Shown here piece after piece: positions 18,033-29,122 of a stretch of DNA of 64,000 nt. The stretch spans positions 186,001-250,000 of the forward strand of contig JAJYLH010000003.1 in assembly GCA_021787845.1 (NCBI GenBank), written 5' to 3'. Each line of letters starts with the position of its first letter. The first letter of the stretch is position 1. The notes beneath the pieces were generated by a model. It was not told the DNA's origin. It saw only the letters and a list, made by a program, of their open reading frames with translations, and did not search any database. Source of the stretch: Myxococcales bacterium (lineage in GTDB: Bacteria; Myxococcota; Myxococcia; Myxococcales; JAJYLH01). A program made the position numbers and the translations under genes.

Positions 18033-18073
18033 CGAACGCTCCTCGGTCAAACCGGACGAGCCAGACGCGATTC

Positions 18074-19537
18074 TCAATCCGCCGGCGCCCGCCCGCGTGC
18101 CTGGAAGACGAGCTCTGTCCTTCGGTCGAAGAGCGACTTCTCGAGCCCGACCGGATACCGGTGCGGGTTCAAGAAGCGCTTGATGCCGGAGTGGAAGCGA
18201 CCGAGCTGCGCGCTCGTGCGTTCGCGCGAGGCGTCGAGCGGCGGCGCGTCGTAAACCCGCTGGCCCGCGCGCAGGACCGGCACCAGCAAGTCCTCGCTCG
18301 TCGCCTCCTCGGGCACCGCTCGGCGGCGGGTGGCGTCGAGCGGGTCTACGAGCACCGCTTGCGGTCCCGGGGGGCTCGACAGGTCGTAGATGACGTCGCA
18401 GGCGAACTCGCCGTCCACCGCGTAGCGCCGGGTCTGAAGGCGGCCCGGAACCGACGTCTTCTCGCGCTCTTCCGAGAGCTTGACCCGCGGCTCCCAGGCG
18501 CCGCCCGGACGACGAATCGCCGAGAGCTTGTAGACGCATCCCAGCGCGGGCTCCTCGAAAGCGGTGACGAGGTGCGTGCCGACCCCCCAGAGGTCGATGG
18601 CCGCGCCTTGGAGCTTCAGGCTTTCCATCACCCGCTCGTCGAGCTCGTTCGACGCGAGGATCTTCGTCTCGGGAAATCCCGCCTCGTCGAGGAGCCGGCG
18701 CGCCTCTTGCGACAACCAGGCGAGGTCGCCGGAATCGAGGCGGATGGCGGAGAAGGCGTGCCCGGCTGCCCGGAGCTTGCGGCCAGCCTCGATGGCGTGG
18801 CGTACGCCCTCGAGCGAGTCGTAGGTGTCGACCAGGAACGTCGCGTTGTTCGGCATCGCTTCTGCCCAGCCGGCGAACGCGACGGGCTCCGAGTCAAAGG
18901 CCATCACCCAACTGTGGGCGTGCGTGCCCTTCACCGGGATGCCGAAACGCTTGCCGGCGAGGACGTTCGAGGTCGCCGCGCAACCGCCGACGTAGGCCGC
19001 CCGGCTCGCCGTCAACCCGCCGTCGGGGCCTTGCGCGCGGCGAAGGCCGAACTCGATCACCGGGTCGCCCTGCGCCGTGAGGCAGACCCGGGCCGCCTTG
19101 GTGGCGACCAGCGTCGGGAAGCTCAGCGCGTTGAGGACCAGCGTCTCGACGAGCTGCGCCTGAATCATCGGCCCCGAGACGCGCAGGAGCGGCTCGTGCG
19201 CGAAGGCCACCGTTCCTTCCGGGACCGCGTCGACGTCCACGGTCAAGCGGAAGTCGCGCAAGGAGTCCAGGAACGCCGCCGGGAAGAGCGCGCGCTCGTC
19301 GGCACCGGTGAGGCTCGCGAGGTAGGCGAGATCGCTCTCGGAGAAGCGCAGCGCTTCCAGGTCCTTCAGGAGCGGCCCGAGCCCGCAGGCGACCGCGAAC
19401 CCGCCCCCGAACGGCAGCCGGCGGAAGGTGACGTGAAAGGTCGCGTCGAGCACGGTCCCGAGCTTCCAGTGCCCGCAGGCCATCGACAGCTCGTAGAGGT
19501 CGGTCAACAACGCGCGCGATTCGTCGGTCGGGGGCAT
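18074..19537 (-). CDS. pncB: Nicotinate phosphoribosyltransferase
   Basis: Converts nicotinate and PRPP to nicotinate mononucleotide, the step after PncA. The 487 residues fit the longer PncB subgroup: DLYELSMACGHWK at the N-terminus, FGLRRAQGPDGG, PVKGTHAHSWVMAF with the phosphorylatable-type His region, AIRLDSGDLAWLS and ASNELDE. The ATG at 19537 is preceded by GGAGAG. The C-terminal region (RTSAQLGRFHSGIKRFLNPHRYPVGL) is typical of the family. First gene of the pncB-pncA unit. Confidence 0.95.
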   Translation of the reverse strand: MPPTDESRALLTDLYELSMACGHWKLGTVLDATFHVTFRRLPFGGGFAVACGLGPLLKDLEALRFSESDLAYLASLTGADERALFPAAFLDSLRDFRLTVDVDAVPEGTVAFAHEPLLRVSGPMIQAQLVETLVLNALSFPTLVATKAARVCLTAQGDPVIEFGLRRAQGPDGGLTASRAAYVGGCAATSNVLAGKRFGIPVKGTHAHSWVMAFDSEPVAFAGWAEAMPNNATFLVDTYDSLEGVRHAIEAGRKLRAAGHAFSAIRLDSGDLAWLSQEARRLLDEAGFPETKILASNELDERVMESLKLQGAAIDLWGVGTHLVTAFEEPALGCVYKLSAIRRPGGAWEPRVKLSEEREKTSVPGRLQTRRYAVDGEFACDVIYDLSSPPGPQAVLVDPLDATRRRAVPEEATSEDLLVPVLRAGQRVYDAPPLDASRERTSAQLGRFHSGIKRFLNPHRYPVGLEKSLFDRRTELVFQARGRAPAD

Positions 19538-19741
19538 GCCGCTCTCCTCGCCAGGCGTTCGAACGATCGGGCGGTGGGAAACGTGCTCGCCACCCGTTCC
19601 CCGATTCTCCTCGAATTTGCGCAACCTTTGCCCACCGGCCAGCCGACCGGCGCTCTTTGCGCGCGGATCGTTTCGGCACGGACCGTGTAAGGGCTCGCCA
19701 TCGCGGGACGTAACCAAACCTTGCCCGCAAGGGGGATACGG

Positions 19742-20653
19742 ATGCGCTTCTGGTCGGCATTGGCCGTGACGGCCCTGTTCGTGGCGCCTTGGGCGCGAGC
19801 ACACGAGCTGACGTGCGAGAAGACGGTGGACGGGGTGACGTACGAGGACGTCTCGACCTACCCGACGACGCTCCACTACAAGCTCACCGTCACCAACGCG
19901 CTCTCGAACGCGTCGTCGGACGTGTTGAGCGAGGAGGACGCCCTCCTGGAGGGCTTGGGCTTCGCGTTCGACCCGGCGCCGCCGTTCACGCTCCTGCCGA
20001 GCGGCTCCCAGTCGTACACCGACGACGTGACGGTGGAGAGCTACGAGCAGTGCCTCGAGCTCGCGGCCAAGAGCGGGAACGAGGACTCGCCCTTCATCGA
20101 CAACACCTACGTCGTCGGCTGGGACGACAGCTCGGCGACCTGCGAGGCGCGCGTCAAGTGCCTCCCTCCGAAACCGCCGCCGCAGGGCGGCACCACCCGG
20201 ACCATCGGCTTCTGGAAGACGCACTTGGGAGCCATCACCCAGTGTGTCGACGACGGCTCCATCGACCTCGGGTTCTTGACGGTGACCACGGTACCGCAAG
20301 CGCTCGGCATCCTCTGGGCGAGCCCGGCCAAATACTCGGGCGGCGGCAAGCGCAGCCAGCTCGACCAGGACCGACTCATCACCGCCAAGCAGCTTCTGGG
20401 CGCCATCTGCAACAACCGGGAGTTCGGGACGCCGACCACCCCGTCCGACCTGATTTCACAGACCCAGACCGCACTGTCGGGCACCGTTTGCGCGGACATG
20501 CTGACCTTGGAGGGCGAGCTCGACGCGTACAACCAGTCCGGCGACGCCCAGCCGCTGCCCAACGGCTTCCCGGCCGGGAAAGCGGACCCCAAGACGACGC
20601 GCGCCCTCGCGAGCGACCCCACCACGCCTTCGGGCCTTTCCTGCACGAAGTAG
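19742..20653 (+). CDS. Secreted protein with GFWKTH motif
   Basis: A 303-residue protein with a signal peptide (residues 1-20, cleavage likely after WARA). An N-terminal beta-rich part (THLHYKLTVTNALS-like spacing) with several Cys is followed, after KPPPQGG, by TIGFWKTHLGAI at about residue 154-165. The GFWKTH motif recurs in secreted proteins of many bacteria; I know of no assigned function. AGGGGGA lies before ATG 19742. It is followed after 13 bp by a lipoprotein gene, and both sit where pilA would lie in the Myxococcus pil region, but this is not a pilin. Confidence 0.75.
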   Translation: MRFWSALAVTALFVAPWARAHELTCEKTVDGVTYEDVSTYPTTLHYKLTVTNALSNASSDVLSEEDALLEGLGFAFDPAPPFTLLPSGSQSYTDDVTVESYEQCLELAAKSGNEDSPFIDNTYVVGWDDSSATCEARVKCLPPKPPPQGGTTRTIGFWKTHLGAITQCVDDGSIDLGFLTVTTVPQALGILWASPAKYSGGGKRSQLDQDRLITAKQLLGAICNNREFGTPTTPSDLISQTQTALSGTVCADMLTLEGELDAYNQSGDAQPLPNGFPAGKADPKTTRALASDPTTPSGLSCTK

Positions 20654-20666
20654 ACGGAGGATTCAG

Positions 20667-21194
20667 ATGGCGAAGAGCTTGTTCGGAGCGATGGCGGTAG
20701 CGGTGCTGGTGGGCGCGTGCTCGGGCGGAGGGGTGAACCCGTTCGGCTCCTCGGGCTCGACCGGCCAGAGCGGGCAGGCGCTGAACACCGAGGTGCGCAT
20801 CAAGGGGCTCGACGCGCAGGGCTTTAGCCTCGCCTACTTCGGCGTGCGTGACCTCGAGGTGGCCTCGGGAGCGAAAGCGCTGCCGGTGGAGGTGGAAGCG
20901 CCGCCGATCGACCTGAGCGACACGAGCCAGGCCTGGCTCGCCGGGCGGTTCGCGCTGCCCGCCGCTGCGAAGAGCGTGACCGTGACGTTGACGCTCGGGG
21001 AGTACGGCGCGTTCGTCCGCGGCCCCGACGCCGGCGAGGTCGACGTCCAGGGGAAGCCCTTGACCTTTACGGTACCGGTCTCGTTCATCGAGAACGGGAA
21101 GGTGGTGGTCGACCTCGACCTCGGCCGGTCGCTCATCGCCTCGCGGCCGGGGGCGCTGGCGCTGGTGCCGCAGTACAAGCTGCATTTCTTCTAG
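20667..21194 (+). CDS. Predicted lipoprotein, unknown function
   Basis: A 175-residue protein with an N-terminal signal and lipobox (VGAC, Cys at residue 18), then a Gly/Ser-rich tether and a beta-rich domain with alternating hydrophobic strands (VRIKGLDAQGFSLAYFGVRDLEV, VTVTLTLGEYG). GGAGG precedes ATG 20667. It probably forms an operon with the GFWKTH protein gene 13 bp upstream. No family recognised. Confidence 0.75.
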   Translation: MAKSLFGAMAVAVLVGACSGGGVNPFGSSGSTGQSGQALNTEVRIKGLDAQGFSLAYFGVRDLEVASGAKALPVEVEAPPIDLSDTSQAWLAGRFALPAAAKSVTVTLTLGEYGAFVRGPDAGEVDVQGKPLTFTVPVSFIENGKVVVDLDLGRSLIASRPGALALVPQYKLHFF

Positions 21195-21215
21195 CGGCGG
21201 CCGACGAACGACGGG

Positions 21216-21250
21216 ACGCGGGCCGGGGCGAGCGCCGCTCCGGCCCGCGT
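21216..21250. terminator. Bidirectional hairpin between the lipoprotein gene and pilR
   Basis: An 11-bp perfect stem (ACGCGGGCCGG at 21216-21226 with 21240-21250) and a 13-nt loop lie between the stop codons of two convergent genes. A T-tract is absent. Confidence 0.5.
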
Positions 21251-21254
21251 GCGG

Positions 21255-22658
21255 TCACGGGCGGGCGGGCTCGTCGACCGGACCCTCCTCGTCCGAGCTC
21301 TGCCCGAGCAGCTTCGACGCACGGTAGCGGAAGCTGCGAAAAGTCACGCCCAGCAGCTTCGCTGCGTCCAGCTTCACGCCGTGCGCCTGGTAGAGCGCCC
21401 GCTCGAGGTAGCGGCGCTCGACCTCCTCGAGGAAGCGCTCCAGGTCGAACCCGGGCGGGATCTCGATGGCCTCCGGCACCGGTCCTGCCCCCCCGCGCAG
21501 CGAGGCGGGCAGGTCGTCGAGCTCCACGACAGCGCCCTCGGCCAGCGTGACCCCGCGTTCGATCGCGTTCTCCAGCTCGCGAACGTTGCCCGGGAACGGG
21601 TGGTCGGTCAGCGCCGCCATCGCCGCCCGGGAGAAGGCGAGGTCCTGGCGGCCGTGCTCGCGGGCGAACTTCTTCAGGAAGTAGCCGGCGAGGACCAGCA
21701 CGTCCTCCCGGCGTTCGCGCAGCGGCGGCACCTTGATCTGGATCACGTTGAGGCGGTAGAAGAGATCTTCCCGAAAACGTCCCGCCTTCACCTCGCCTTC
21801 GAGGTCCTTGTTGGTCGCCGCGATGATCCGCGCGTCGACCTCGATGTCCTCGACGCCGCCGACCGGCTTCACCCGTCTCTCCTGCAAGACGCGCAGGAGC
21901 TTGACTTGGAGGAGCATCGGCAGCTCCCCGATTTCGTCGAGGAAGAGCGTGCCCTGGCTCGCGGCGAGAAAGAGGCCCGGCTTGGCGGTCGAGGCGCCGG
22001 TGAAGGCACCCGTGACGTGGCCGAACAGCTCGCTCTCCAGGAGCCCTTCCGGGATGGCCCCGCAGTTGACCGCCACGAACGGCCCTGAAGCGCGCGGGCT
22101 CTTCGTGTGGACGGCGCGCGCCACCAGTTCCTTGCCCACCCCGCTTTCGCCGGTGATCAGGACGGTGGTCGGCCTCGGCGCCACCTTCTCGATCACCCTG
22201 AACACTTCCCGCATCGCCTGCGACCGGCCGACGAGCCCCTCGAAGCGCTCCCGTTCTTCGAGACGGCTCCTGAGGGCCAGGTTCTCCTCGACCAGCGCCC
22301 GCCGCTCCAGCGCCCGGCCCACCACCGCCAACAGCTCGTCGACCTTGAACGGCTTCTGCAGGTAGTCGTAGGCCCCGAGCTTCATCGCCTGGATCGCGTT
22401 CTCGGTGGTGGCGTAGGCGGTGATCATGATCACCTCCGCCTCCGGCCGGGCGCGCTTGACCTGCTCCAGCACCTCGAGACCGGTGCCCTTCCCCAGCTTG
22501 AGGTCGGTGATCACGACGTCCGGTCGCTCGGCCCGCGCCACCTCGAGCGCGCCGGCGACGGTCTCGGCGAGGGACACCGCGTGCCCCTCTTTCGCGAGGA
22601 GAATCTCGAGCAGCTCCCGCATCGAGCGCTCGTCGTCGACCACGAGGATGCGCGCCAA
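21255..22658 (-). CDS. pilR: Sigma-54-dependent response regulator PilR
   Basis: NtrC-family activator that in other bacteria drives pilA transcription after phosphorylation by PilS. The 467 residues comprise a receiver domain with phospho-acceptor D52 (VITDLKLG), an AAA+ domain with Walker A GESGVGKE and the sigma-54 contact loop GAFTGA, and a Fis-type HTH (KLDAAKLLGVTFRSFRYRASKL) near the C-terminus. Last gene of the pilus block on the minus strand, 58 bp after pilS. No pilA or obvious -24/-12 promoter was seen nearby. Confidence 0.94.
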   Translation of the reverse strand: MARILVVDDERSMRELLEILLAKEGHAVSLAETVAGALEVARAERPDVVITDLKLGKGTGLEVLEQVKRARPEAEVIMITAYATTENAIQAMKLGAYDYLQKPFKVDELLAVVGRALERRALVEENLALRSRLEERERFEGLVGRSQAMREVFRVIEKVAPRPTTVLITGESGVGKELVARAVHTKSPRASGPFVAVNCGAIPEGLLESELFGHVTGAFTGASTAKPGLFLAASQGTLFLDEIGELPMLLQVKLLRVLQERRVKPVGGVEDIEVDARIIAATNKDLEGEVKAGRFREDLFYRLNVIQIKVPPLRERREDVLVLAGYFLKKFAREHGRQDLAFSRAAMAALTDHPFPGNVRELENAIERGVTLAEGAVVELDDLPASLRGGAGPVPEAIEIPPGFDLERFLEEVERRYLERALYQAHGVKLDAAKLLGVTFRSFRYRASKLLGQSSDEEGPVDEPARP

Positions 22659-22716
22659 CGTTGCTCCCTCGAGAAGCGGACCTTCGCCCCCGTCGATTGT
22701 GCCAAAGTCCGCGCGT

Positions 22717-24420
22717 CTAGGGGGCGAGAGCGCGGACGGCCGCGGCCTGCCCGACGGGGAGCAGGACCGCGACGGTCGTCCGTCCGGAAGCGCTGTCGAC
22801 CTCCACCCGCCCGCCGTGCGCTTCGACGATGCGGTGGACGCTGGCGAGCCCGAGGCCGGTGCCCTGCGGCTTGGTGGTGAAGAACGGCTCGAACAGGTGC
22901 GGGAAATCCGCTTCGGCGATGCCCGAGCCGGTGTCGCCGACGGCGACCTTGACCCACCCGTTCGGCGCCCAGGACACGTCGAGGTCGATGCGGCCGCTGC
23001 CGGCCATCGCCTCGGCCGCGTTCTGCAGGAGGTTCCACAGCACCTGCCGGAGCTGAGACGGGTCGACGAACAGCCGCGCGCTCGCCTCTCCCGTGCGCGT
23101 CAGCTCGAGCCCGGCCGCGAGGGGGCTGTGCTGGAACACCTTCAGGGTCTCGTCGGCGATCGCCGCGACGTCGGAGGCCTCGCGGGCCGGCTCGGTCGGC
23201 CGGGCGAACAAGAGGAAGTCGTTCACCAGGGCGTTGAGCCGCTCGCCCTCCCGCATCACGATGTCGAGCAGGCGCGTTTCGCCGGTGGAGAGGGCGGCGT
23301 TCCGGCCGAGCAGGTCCACCGCGCCGGTCATCGAGGCGAGGGGATTGCGCAGCTCGTGCGCGAGACCGGCCGCGAGCTGTCCGACCGCCGCCAACCGGTC
23401 GCTGCGCCGGACGGCTTCCTGCATCGCGCGCATCTGGGTCAGGTCCTCGAACACCACCGCCAGCCCCGGCTCCGGCGGTCCCTTCTTCGGCGCCCGGGTC
23501 ATCGGGCTGACGACGAAGCTGAGCCGCTTGAGCTCGCCGTGGCCGTCCTGCTCGTCGACCTCGCCTCGCGTCAGGCCGCGGGCGAGGGCCGAGTCGACGC
23601 CGGCGGCGAGGCTCGGCAGGAGCGCTGCCAGGGGCCGTTCGACCATCTGGCTGAAGGCGCGCGCGACGATGGCCTCGGCGGCGGGATTGACGAAGGTGAC
23701 GAGCCCTTTGTGCCCGGTGGTGACGATGCCGGTCGGCATGCTGCGGACGATGGCGCCCAACAGCTCGGAGAGCGCGGCGTAGTCCACCTCCCGGGCCTCG
23801 AGGCTCTCGCTCGTGCGGCGGATCTGCTCGGTGAGGTAGCTCGCGAGCACCGCGGTGAGGAAGAAGGCGCTCGCGTTGCCGGCGAGAACGAACACCAGGT
23901 GGCCGGGCGCCAGGTGCCGTTGGGCGAGGTAGGGCGCGGCGGGCGGGATGAGCCCGAGGGCGAGACCGACCGAGAGCAGCGCGAAGAGGACGGTGCCGCT
24001 GGCGCCACTCAGGAGCGCTCCCGTTCTGGGCAGGAGGATGCTCGCGTTGATGATCGCGAGCGGGTAGAGGAGCGTGAAGAGGCTCTCGACGCCGCCGGTC
24101 AGGTAGACGAGAAAGGTCGCGACGAGCAGGTCGCCGACGACCTGGGCCCAGGCGACCGTTCCCAAGAGCCGCCGTTTCCTCAAGAGCCACAGGTAGGCGA
24201 GGCTCGCCGCGTAGATGAACGCGATGATCCCGAACAGGAGCGCCACCAGCGCCGGCTCGAGCGTCTGTTGGGGGCTCAAGGTGACGTAGGTGGTGGCGCA
24301 AAGGAGCGCGGTGACGATGCCGAGCCGAAGCGCGGTGAGGAGGGTCAGCCGCCGGTGGAGGGAGGGGTCGGTAGCGGTGCCGAAGGGCGAGCCCGCCGGC
24401 AGGTCTGGAGCCAGGGCCAT
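22717..24420 (-). CDS. pilS: Sensor histidine kinase PilS
   Basis: Membrane sensor kinase partner of PilR. The 567 residues have about six N-terminal membrane helices (to about residue 205), a PAS-like region, a HisKA domain with the phospho-accepting His at about 355 (LAHELRNPLASM) and an ATPase domain with N box NLLQNAAEAM, G1 VGDTGSGIAEA and G2 GTGLGLA. In Pseudomonas PilS senses PilA through its membrane helices; whether that holds here is unknown. It lies between pilC (13-bp gap) and pilR. Confidence 0.93.
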   Translation of the reverse strand: MALAPDLPAGSPFGTATDPSLHRRLTLLTALRLGIVTALLCATTYVTLSPQQTLEPALVALLFGIIAFIYAASLAYLWLLRKRRLLGTVAWAQVVGDLLVATFLVYLTGGVESLFTLLYPLAIINASILLPRTGALLSGASGTVLFALLSVGLALGLIPPAAPYLAQRHLAPGHLVFVLAGNASAFFLTAVLASYLTEQIRRTSESLEAREVDYAALSELLGAIVRSMPTGIVTTGHKGLVTFVNPAAEAIVARAFSQMVERPLAALLPSLAAGVDSALARGLTRGEVDEQDGHGELKRLSFVVSPMTRAPKKGPPEPGLAVVFEDLTQMRAMQEAVRRSDRLAAVGQLAAGLAHELRNPLASMTGAVDLLGRNAALSTGETRLLDIVMREGERLNALVNDFLLFARPTEPAREASDVAAIADETLKVFQHSPLAAGLELTRTGEASARLFVDPSQLRQVLWNLLQNAAEAMAGSGRIDLDVSWAPNGWVKVAVGDTGSGIAEADFPHLFEPFFTTKPQGTGLGLASVHRIVEAHGGRVEVDSASGRTTVAVLLPVGQAAAVRALAP

Positions 24421-24433
24421 CGGTGAAGAGCGG

Positions 24434-25678
24434 CTAGTGGACGGCGCCGGCGAGCATGAAGATGGGCAGGTACATGGCGATGAGGAAGCCGCCGACGACG
24501 CCGCCGAGAAACACCAGCATGATCGGCTCGATGGCGGAGGTGAGGGCGCCGACGGATGCGTCCACCTCCTCGTCGTAGAAGTCGGCGATCTTGGAGAGCA
24601 TCGCGTCCATCGCGCCGGTCGCCTCGCCGACCCCGATCATCTGCACGACCATCGAGGGAAAGACCTGGGTCTCGGCGAGCGGCTGGGTGATGGTCTTGCC
24701 TTCGGCGATCTGCGTGCGGGCATGGCGGATGGCGTGCTCGACGGTGCGGTTGCCGGCGGTCTTGGCGGTCACCTCGAGGGCGTCGAGAATCGGCACCCCG
24801 GAGCTGATCATCGTGCCCAGGGTGCGGCAGAAGCGGGCGACGGCGGTCTTGCGCACCACCGGGCCGAAGAGCGGGGTCTTCAGGACGAAGGCGTCCCACA
24901 TCTCGCGGCCCTTGGGGTTGCGGTGGAAGGCCCGAAAGCCGAACACGGCCGCGATGACCGAGATGAGCAGGTAGATGCCGTTGTGCTGGAGCCAGGCGGA
25001 GAGGTCGACCACGAACTGGGTCGGGGCAGGAAGAGCGCTCCCGAAGTCCTTGAACATCTTCGCGAACACCGGGGTGACGAAGAGCAAGAGGACGATGGTG
25101 ATGCCGACGGCGACGGTGAGGACGATGATCGGGTAGACCATCGCGCCCTTCACCTTGCTCTTGAGCTTCTGCGCCTTCTCGATGTACTGCCCGAGCCGGT
25201 TCAAGATGGTGTCGAGGATGCCACCGATTTCGCCGGCGGCGACGAGTTGGACGTACAGCTCGTCGAACACCTTCGGGTGGTCCTTGAGCGCATCGGCGAA
25301 GGTGGAGCCCTGCTCCACCTTGGCCTTGACCTTGAAAAGGACGTCGCGAAAGGTGGGGTTGGCCGACTGGCTCGCGAGGATGTCCATGCACTGGACGAGC
25401 GGGAGGCCAGCGTCGATCATGGTGGAGAACTGGCGGGTGAAGACCACCAGGTCTTTCTTCGAGACGCCGCCGACTCCCGGAAGCTTGAAGCTGAGCTGGG
25501 CCGGCTTCTTCTTCACCTTCGACGGGGTGATCTGCATCTGGCGCAGACGCGAATGGACCTGGTCCGCGTCGGACGCCTCCATCTCCCCCTTCTTCACCTC
25601 GCCGGTGCGGGTCTTGCCCTCCCAGACGAAGGTCGGCAGCTTCTTGACCTGGGTGGCCTGAACGGCTTGGGTCGCCAT
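24434..25678 (-). CDS. pilC: Type IV pilus inner-membrane platform protein PilC
   Basis: Inner-membrane core of the pilus assembly machine that couples PilB/PilT to pilin movement. The 414 residues contain two T2SF domains and three hydrophobic helices. Conserved stretches include FTRQFSTMIDAGLPLVQ, AAGEIGGILDTILNRL, FCRTLGTMISSGVPILDAL and IGVGEATGAMDAML. The N-terminal VWEGKTRTGEVKKGEM is typical. Third gene of the block, between pilT and pilS. Confidence 0.96.
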   Translation of the reverse strand: MATQAVQATQVKKLPTFVWEGKTRTGEVKKGEMEASDADQVHSRLRQMQITPSKVKKKPAQLSFKLPGVGGVSKKDLVVFTRQFSTMIDAGLPLVQCMDILASQSANPTFRDVLFKVKAKVEQGSTFADALKDHPKVFDELYVQLVAAGEIGGILDTILNRLGQYIEKAQKLKSKVKGAMVYPIIVLTVAVGITIVLLLFVTPVFAKMFKDFGSALPAPTQFVVDLSAWLQHNGIYLLISVIAAVFGFRAFHRNPKGREMWDAFVLKTPLFGPVVRKTAVARFCRTLGTMISSGVPILDALEVTAKTAGNRTVEHAIRHARTQIAEGKTITQPLAETQVFPSMVVQMIGVGEATGAMDAMLSKIADFYDEEVDASVGALTSAIEPIMLVFLGGVVGGFLIAMYLPIFMLAGAVH

Positions 25679-25719
25679 CGTTTTGCGCTCCTTTCCTGAC
25701 GGTGGCTTGCGGACCGCTG

Positions 25720-26820
25720 CTACAGGGATGGCCGGATCAACTGCCGCGGGATGGTGGAGCCCGACTGGAGCATGTTGCGCAGCTCGTCCGGGTCGCTCGA
25801 GCGCCCCATCGCCTCGTCCATGGAAATCAGCCGCCGCTGCAAGAGCGAGAAGAGCGACTGGTTGAAGGTCTGCATCCCGTTCTTCGACTGCCCCACCTGC
25901 ATCTGGGAGTAGACCTGGTGAATCTTGTCCTCGCGGATGAGGTTTCGGATGGCGGCGTTGGGCACCATCACCTCGACCGCCAGCACCCGGCCCGGACCGC
26001 TCGCCTTCGCCAGGAGGTTCTGGGTCAACACCCCCTCCAGCACGAACGAGAGCTGCGCCCGCACCTGCCCCTGCTGGTACGGGGGGAACACGTCGAGGAT
26101 GCGGTTGATGGTCTGGACCGCGGAGTTCGTGTGGAGGGTCCCGAAGGCCATGTGCCCGGTCTCGCTGACGACGAGCGCGCTCTCGATGGTCTCCAAGTCG
26201 CGCATCTCGCCGACCAGCACCACGTCCGGGTCCTGGCGCAGGATGTACTTCAGGGCCTTCTTGAAGGAGTGGGTGTCCGCCCCGATCTCGCGCTGGTTGA
26301 CGAGGCAGTTCTTGTGCGGATGGAGGTACTCGATCGGGTCTTCGATGGTGATGATGTGCTCGTGCCGCTCGCTGTTGATCTTGTCGATGATCGACGCGAG
26401 GGTGGTCGACTTGCCGCTCCCCGTCGGCCCGGTGACGAGCACGAGGCCACGCGGCTTCTTCGCCAGGTCGGCCACGATCGGCGGCAGCCCCAGCTCGTTG
26501 AACGAGAGGATCTTGTAGGGGATCGTGCGAAACGCGCCCGCGACCGCGCCCCGCTGGAGGAAGAGGTTCGCCCGAAAGCGGGAGAGCCCCTTGACCCCGA
26601 ACGACAGGTCGAGCTCGTTCTCCTCCTCGAACTTGTGCTTCTGCGCGTCGGTGAGGATCGAGTAGCAGAGCTGCTTGGTCTCGACGTTGGTCAAGGGCGC
26701 GGTCTTGAGCTGCACGAGGCGCCCGTCGATGCGCAGTTGCGGGGGAGAGCCGGTCGTGACGTGGAGGTCGGTCGCGCCCTTCTCGACCATCGCTTTCAGG
26801 AGCTGATGCAGGTTCGCCAT
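25720..26820 (-). CDS. pilT: Pilus retraction ATPase PilT
   Basis: Hexameric ATPase that powers pilus retraction and twitching-type motility. The 366 residues show GSPPQLRIDGRL, Walker A GPTGSGKSTTLAS, the Asp box (TIEDPIEYLH), Walker B DPDVVLVGEMRDLET, the His box and the PilT-specific AIRNLIRE motif near the C-terminus. The gap to pilC is 41 bp, but 384 bp separate it from pilB. Confidence 0.97.
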   Translation of the reverse strand: MANLHQLLKAMVEKGATDLHVTTGSPPQLRIDGRLVQLKTAPLTNVETKQLCYSILTDAQKHKFEEENELDLSFGVKGLSRFRANLFLQRGAVAGAFRTIPYKILSFNELGLPPIVADLAKKPRGLVLVTGPTGSGKSTTLASIIDKINSERHEHIITIEDPIEYLHPHKNCLVNQREIGADTHSFKKALKYILRQDPDVVLVGEMRDLETIESALVVSETGHMAFGTLHTNSAVQTINRILDVFPPYQQGQVRAQLSFVLEGVLTQNLLAKASGPGRVLAVEVMVPNAAIRNLIREDKIHQVYSQMQVGQSKNGMQTFNQSLFSLLQRRLISMDEAMGRSSDPDELRNMLQSGSTIPRQLIRPSL

Positions 26821-27204
26821 CTTTGGACGACCACTGTACCAGCGCTCGCGCGCGCGCTGCCAGTTCCCGTTCGTCCTCTTTTCGGCGCGAACGGAGGCAG
26901 GTGTGGGCGGGTGAGCGCCAGTCGGGGCGCGGGTGATCGGCCCTGGCGAGCGGAGCTGGCGCCTTCGTTCGGGTTCAGCGCGGGTTCTTCCCCCGTAGCA
27001 CGCACGAGCGTCCTCGCCCGTGGAGGCTTGACCGACGCGACCAGCCAGGAGGCCCGCTGGACCGACGCAGGACGACTGGCGCTCGGCGGCTCGACGGGCT
27101 CCCGCGCCGAGCGAAACCGCATCAGCTTCTCGCCAGCACCCCGGCCGAGCCCCGACGAGCTGACCTAGACCGCTGCCGAGAACAGCTAGCGCTTTCGGCT
27201 GGCG
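26821..27204. other. Long pilB-pilT intergenic region
   Basis: A 384-bp gap inside an otherwise tight operon. No convincing gene, RNA or terminator was found. A short stretch near 26975-27000 (GGTTCAGCGCGGGTTC...CCCCG) looks vaguely like a tRNA T-arm but no cloverleaf can be built. It may hold a promoter for pilT or processing signals. Confidence 0.4.
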
Positions 27205-28914
<1,710 letters not shown>

Positions 28915-28959
28915 GCGGCACTTCCCTCCCTCGCGAGAGCTCGAGAAAAAGGCGAGTGC

Positions 28960-28988
28960 ACGCTAACAGACGCCGCCCGCCCGTTCAA
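28960..28988 (-). promoter_or_regulatory. Candidate promoter of the pil block
   Basis: On the minus strand TTGAAC (28988-28983), 17 bp, then TAGCGT (28965-28960), about 46 bp before the pilB start. Both hexamers and the spacing fit a housekeeping-sigma promoter. Confidence 0.5.
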
Positions 28989-29096
28989 CGCCGGCCGCGG
29001 GAGGACGCGAACCGTTCCGGCGGCTCGACGCGAGCCTGGGACGCTCTTTTCCGGGCGAATGCTGGTCGGGTCGACGCAAAGCACCACCAGGTCGAC

Positions 29097-29122
29097 GCGC
29101 CGCTCCCTGACGGTCGCGGTAC
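29097..29122 (+). repeat. REP-like 26-bp repeat, solitary copy
   Basis: Matches 45108-45133 at 24 of 26 positions; the shared core is ACGGTCGCGGTAC preceded by GCGCCGCTC. Here it is unpaired, whereas at 45 kb two copies form a large hairpin. No coding role. Confidence 0.6.

Noticed and set aside
19742-20653. Pilin (pilA) next to pilR
   Set aside because: No prepilin leader (G-F-T-L-I-E type) and no long N-terminal hydrophobic helix; the protein has an ordinary signal peptide and a GFWKTH motif.
26960-27010. tRNA-like T-arm in the pilB-pilT gap
   Set aside because: The T-loop lacks the conserved GTTCGANNC form, and no acceptor or anticodon stem can be drawn.
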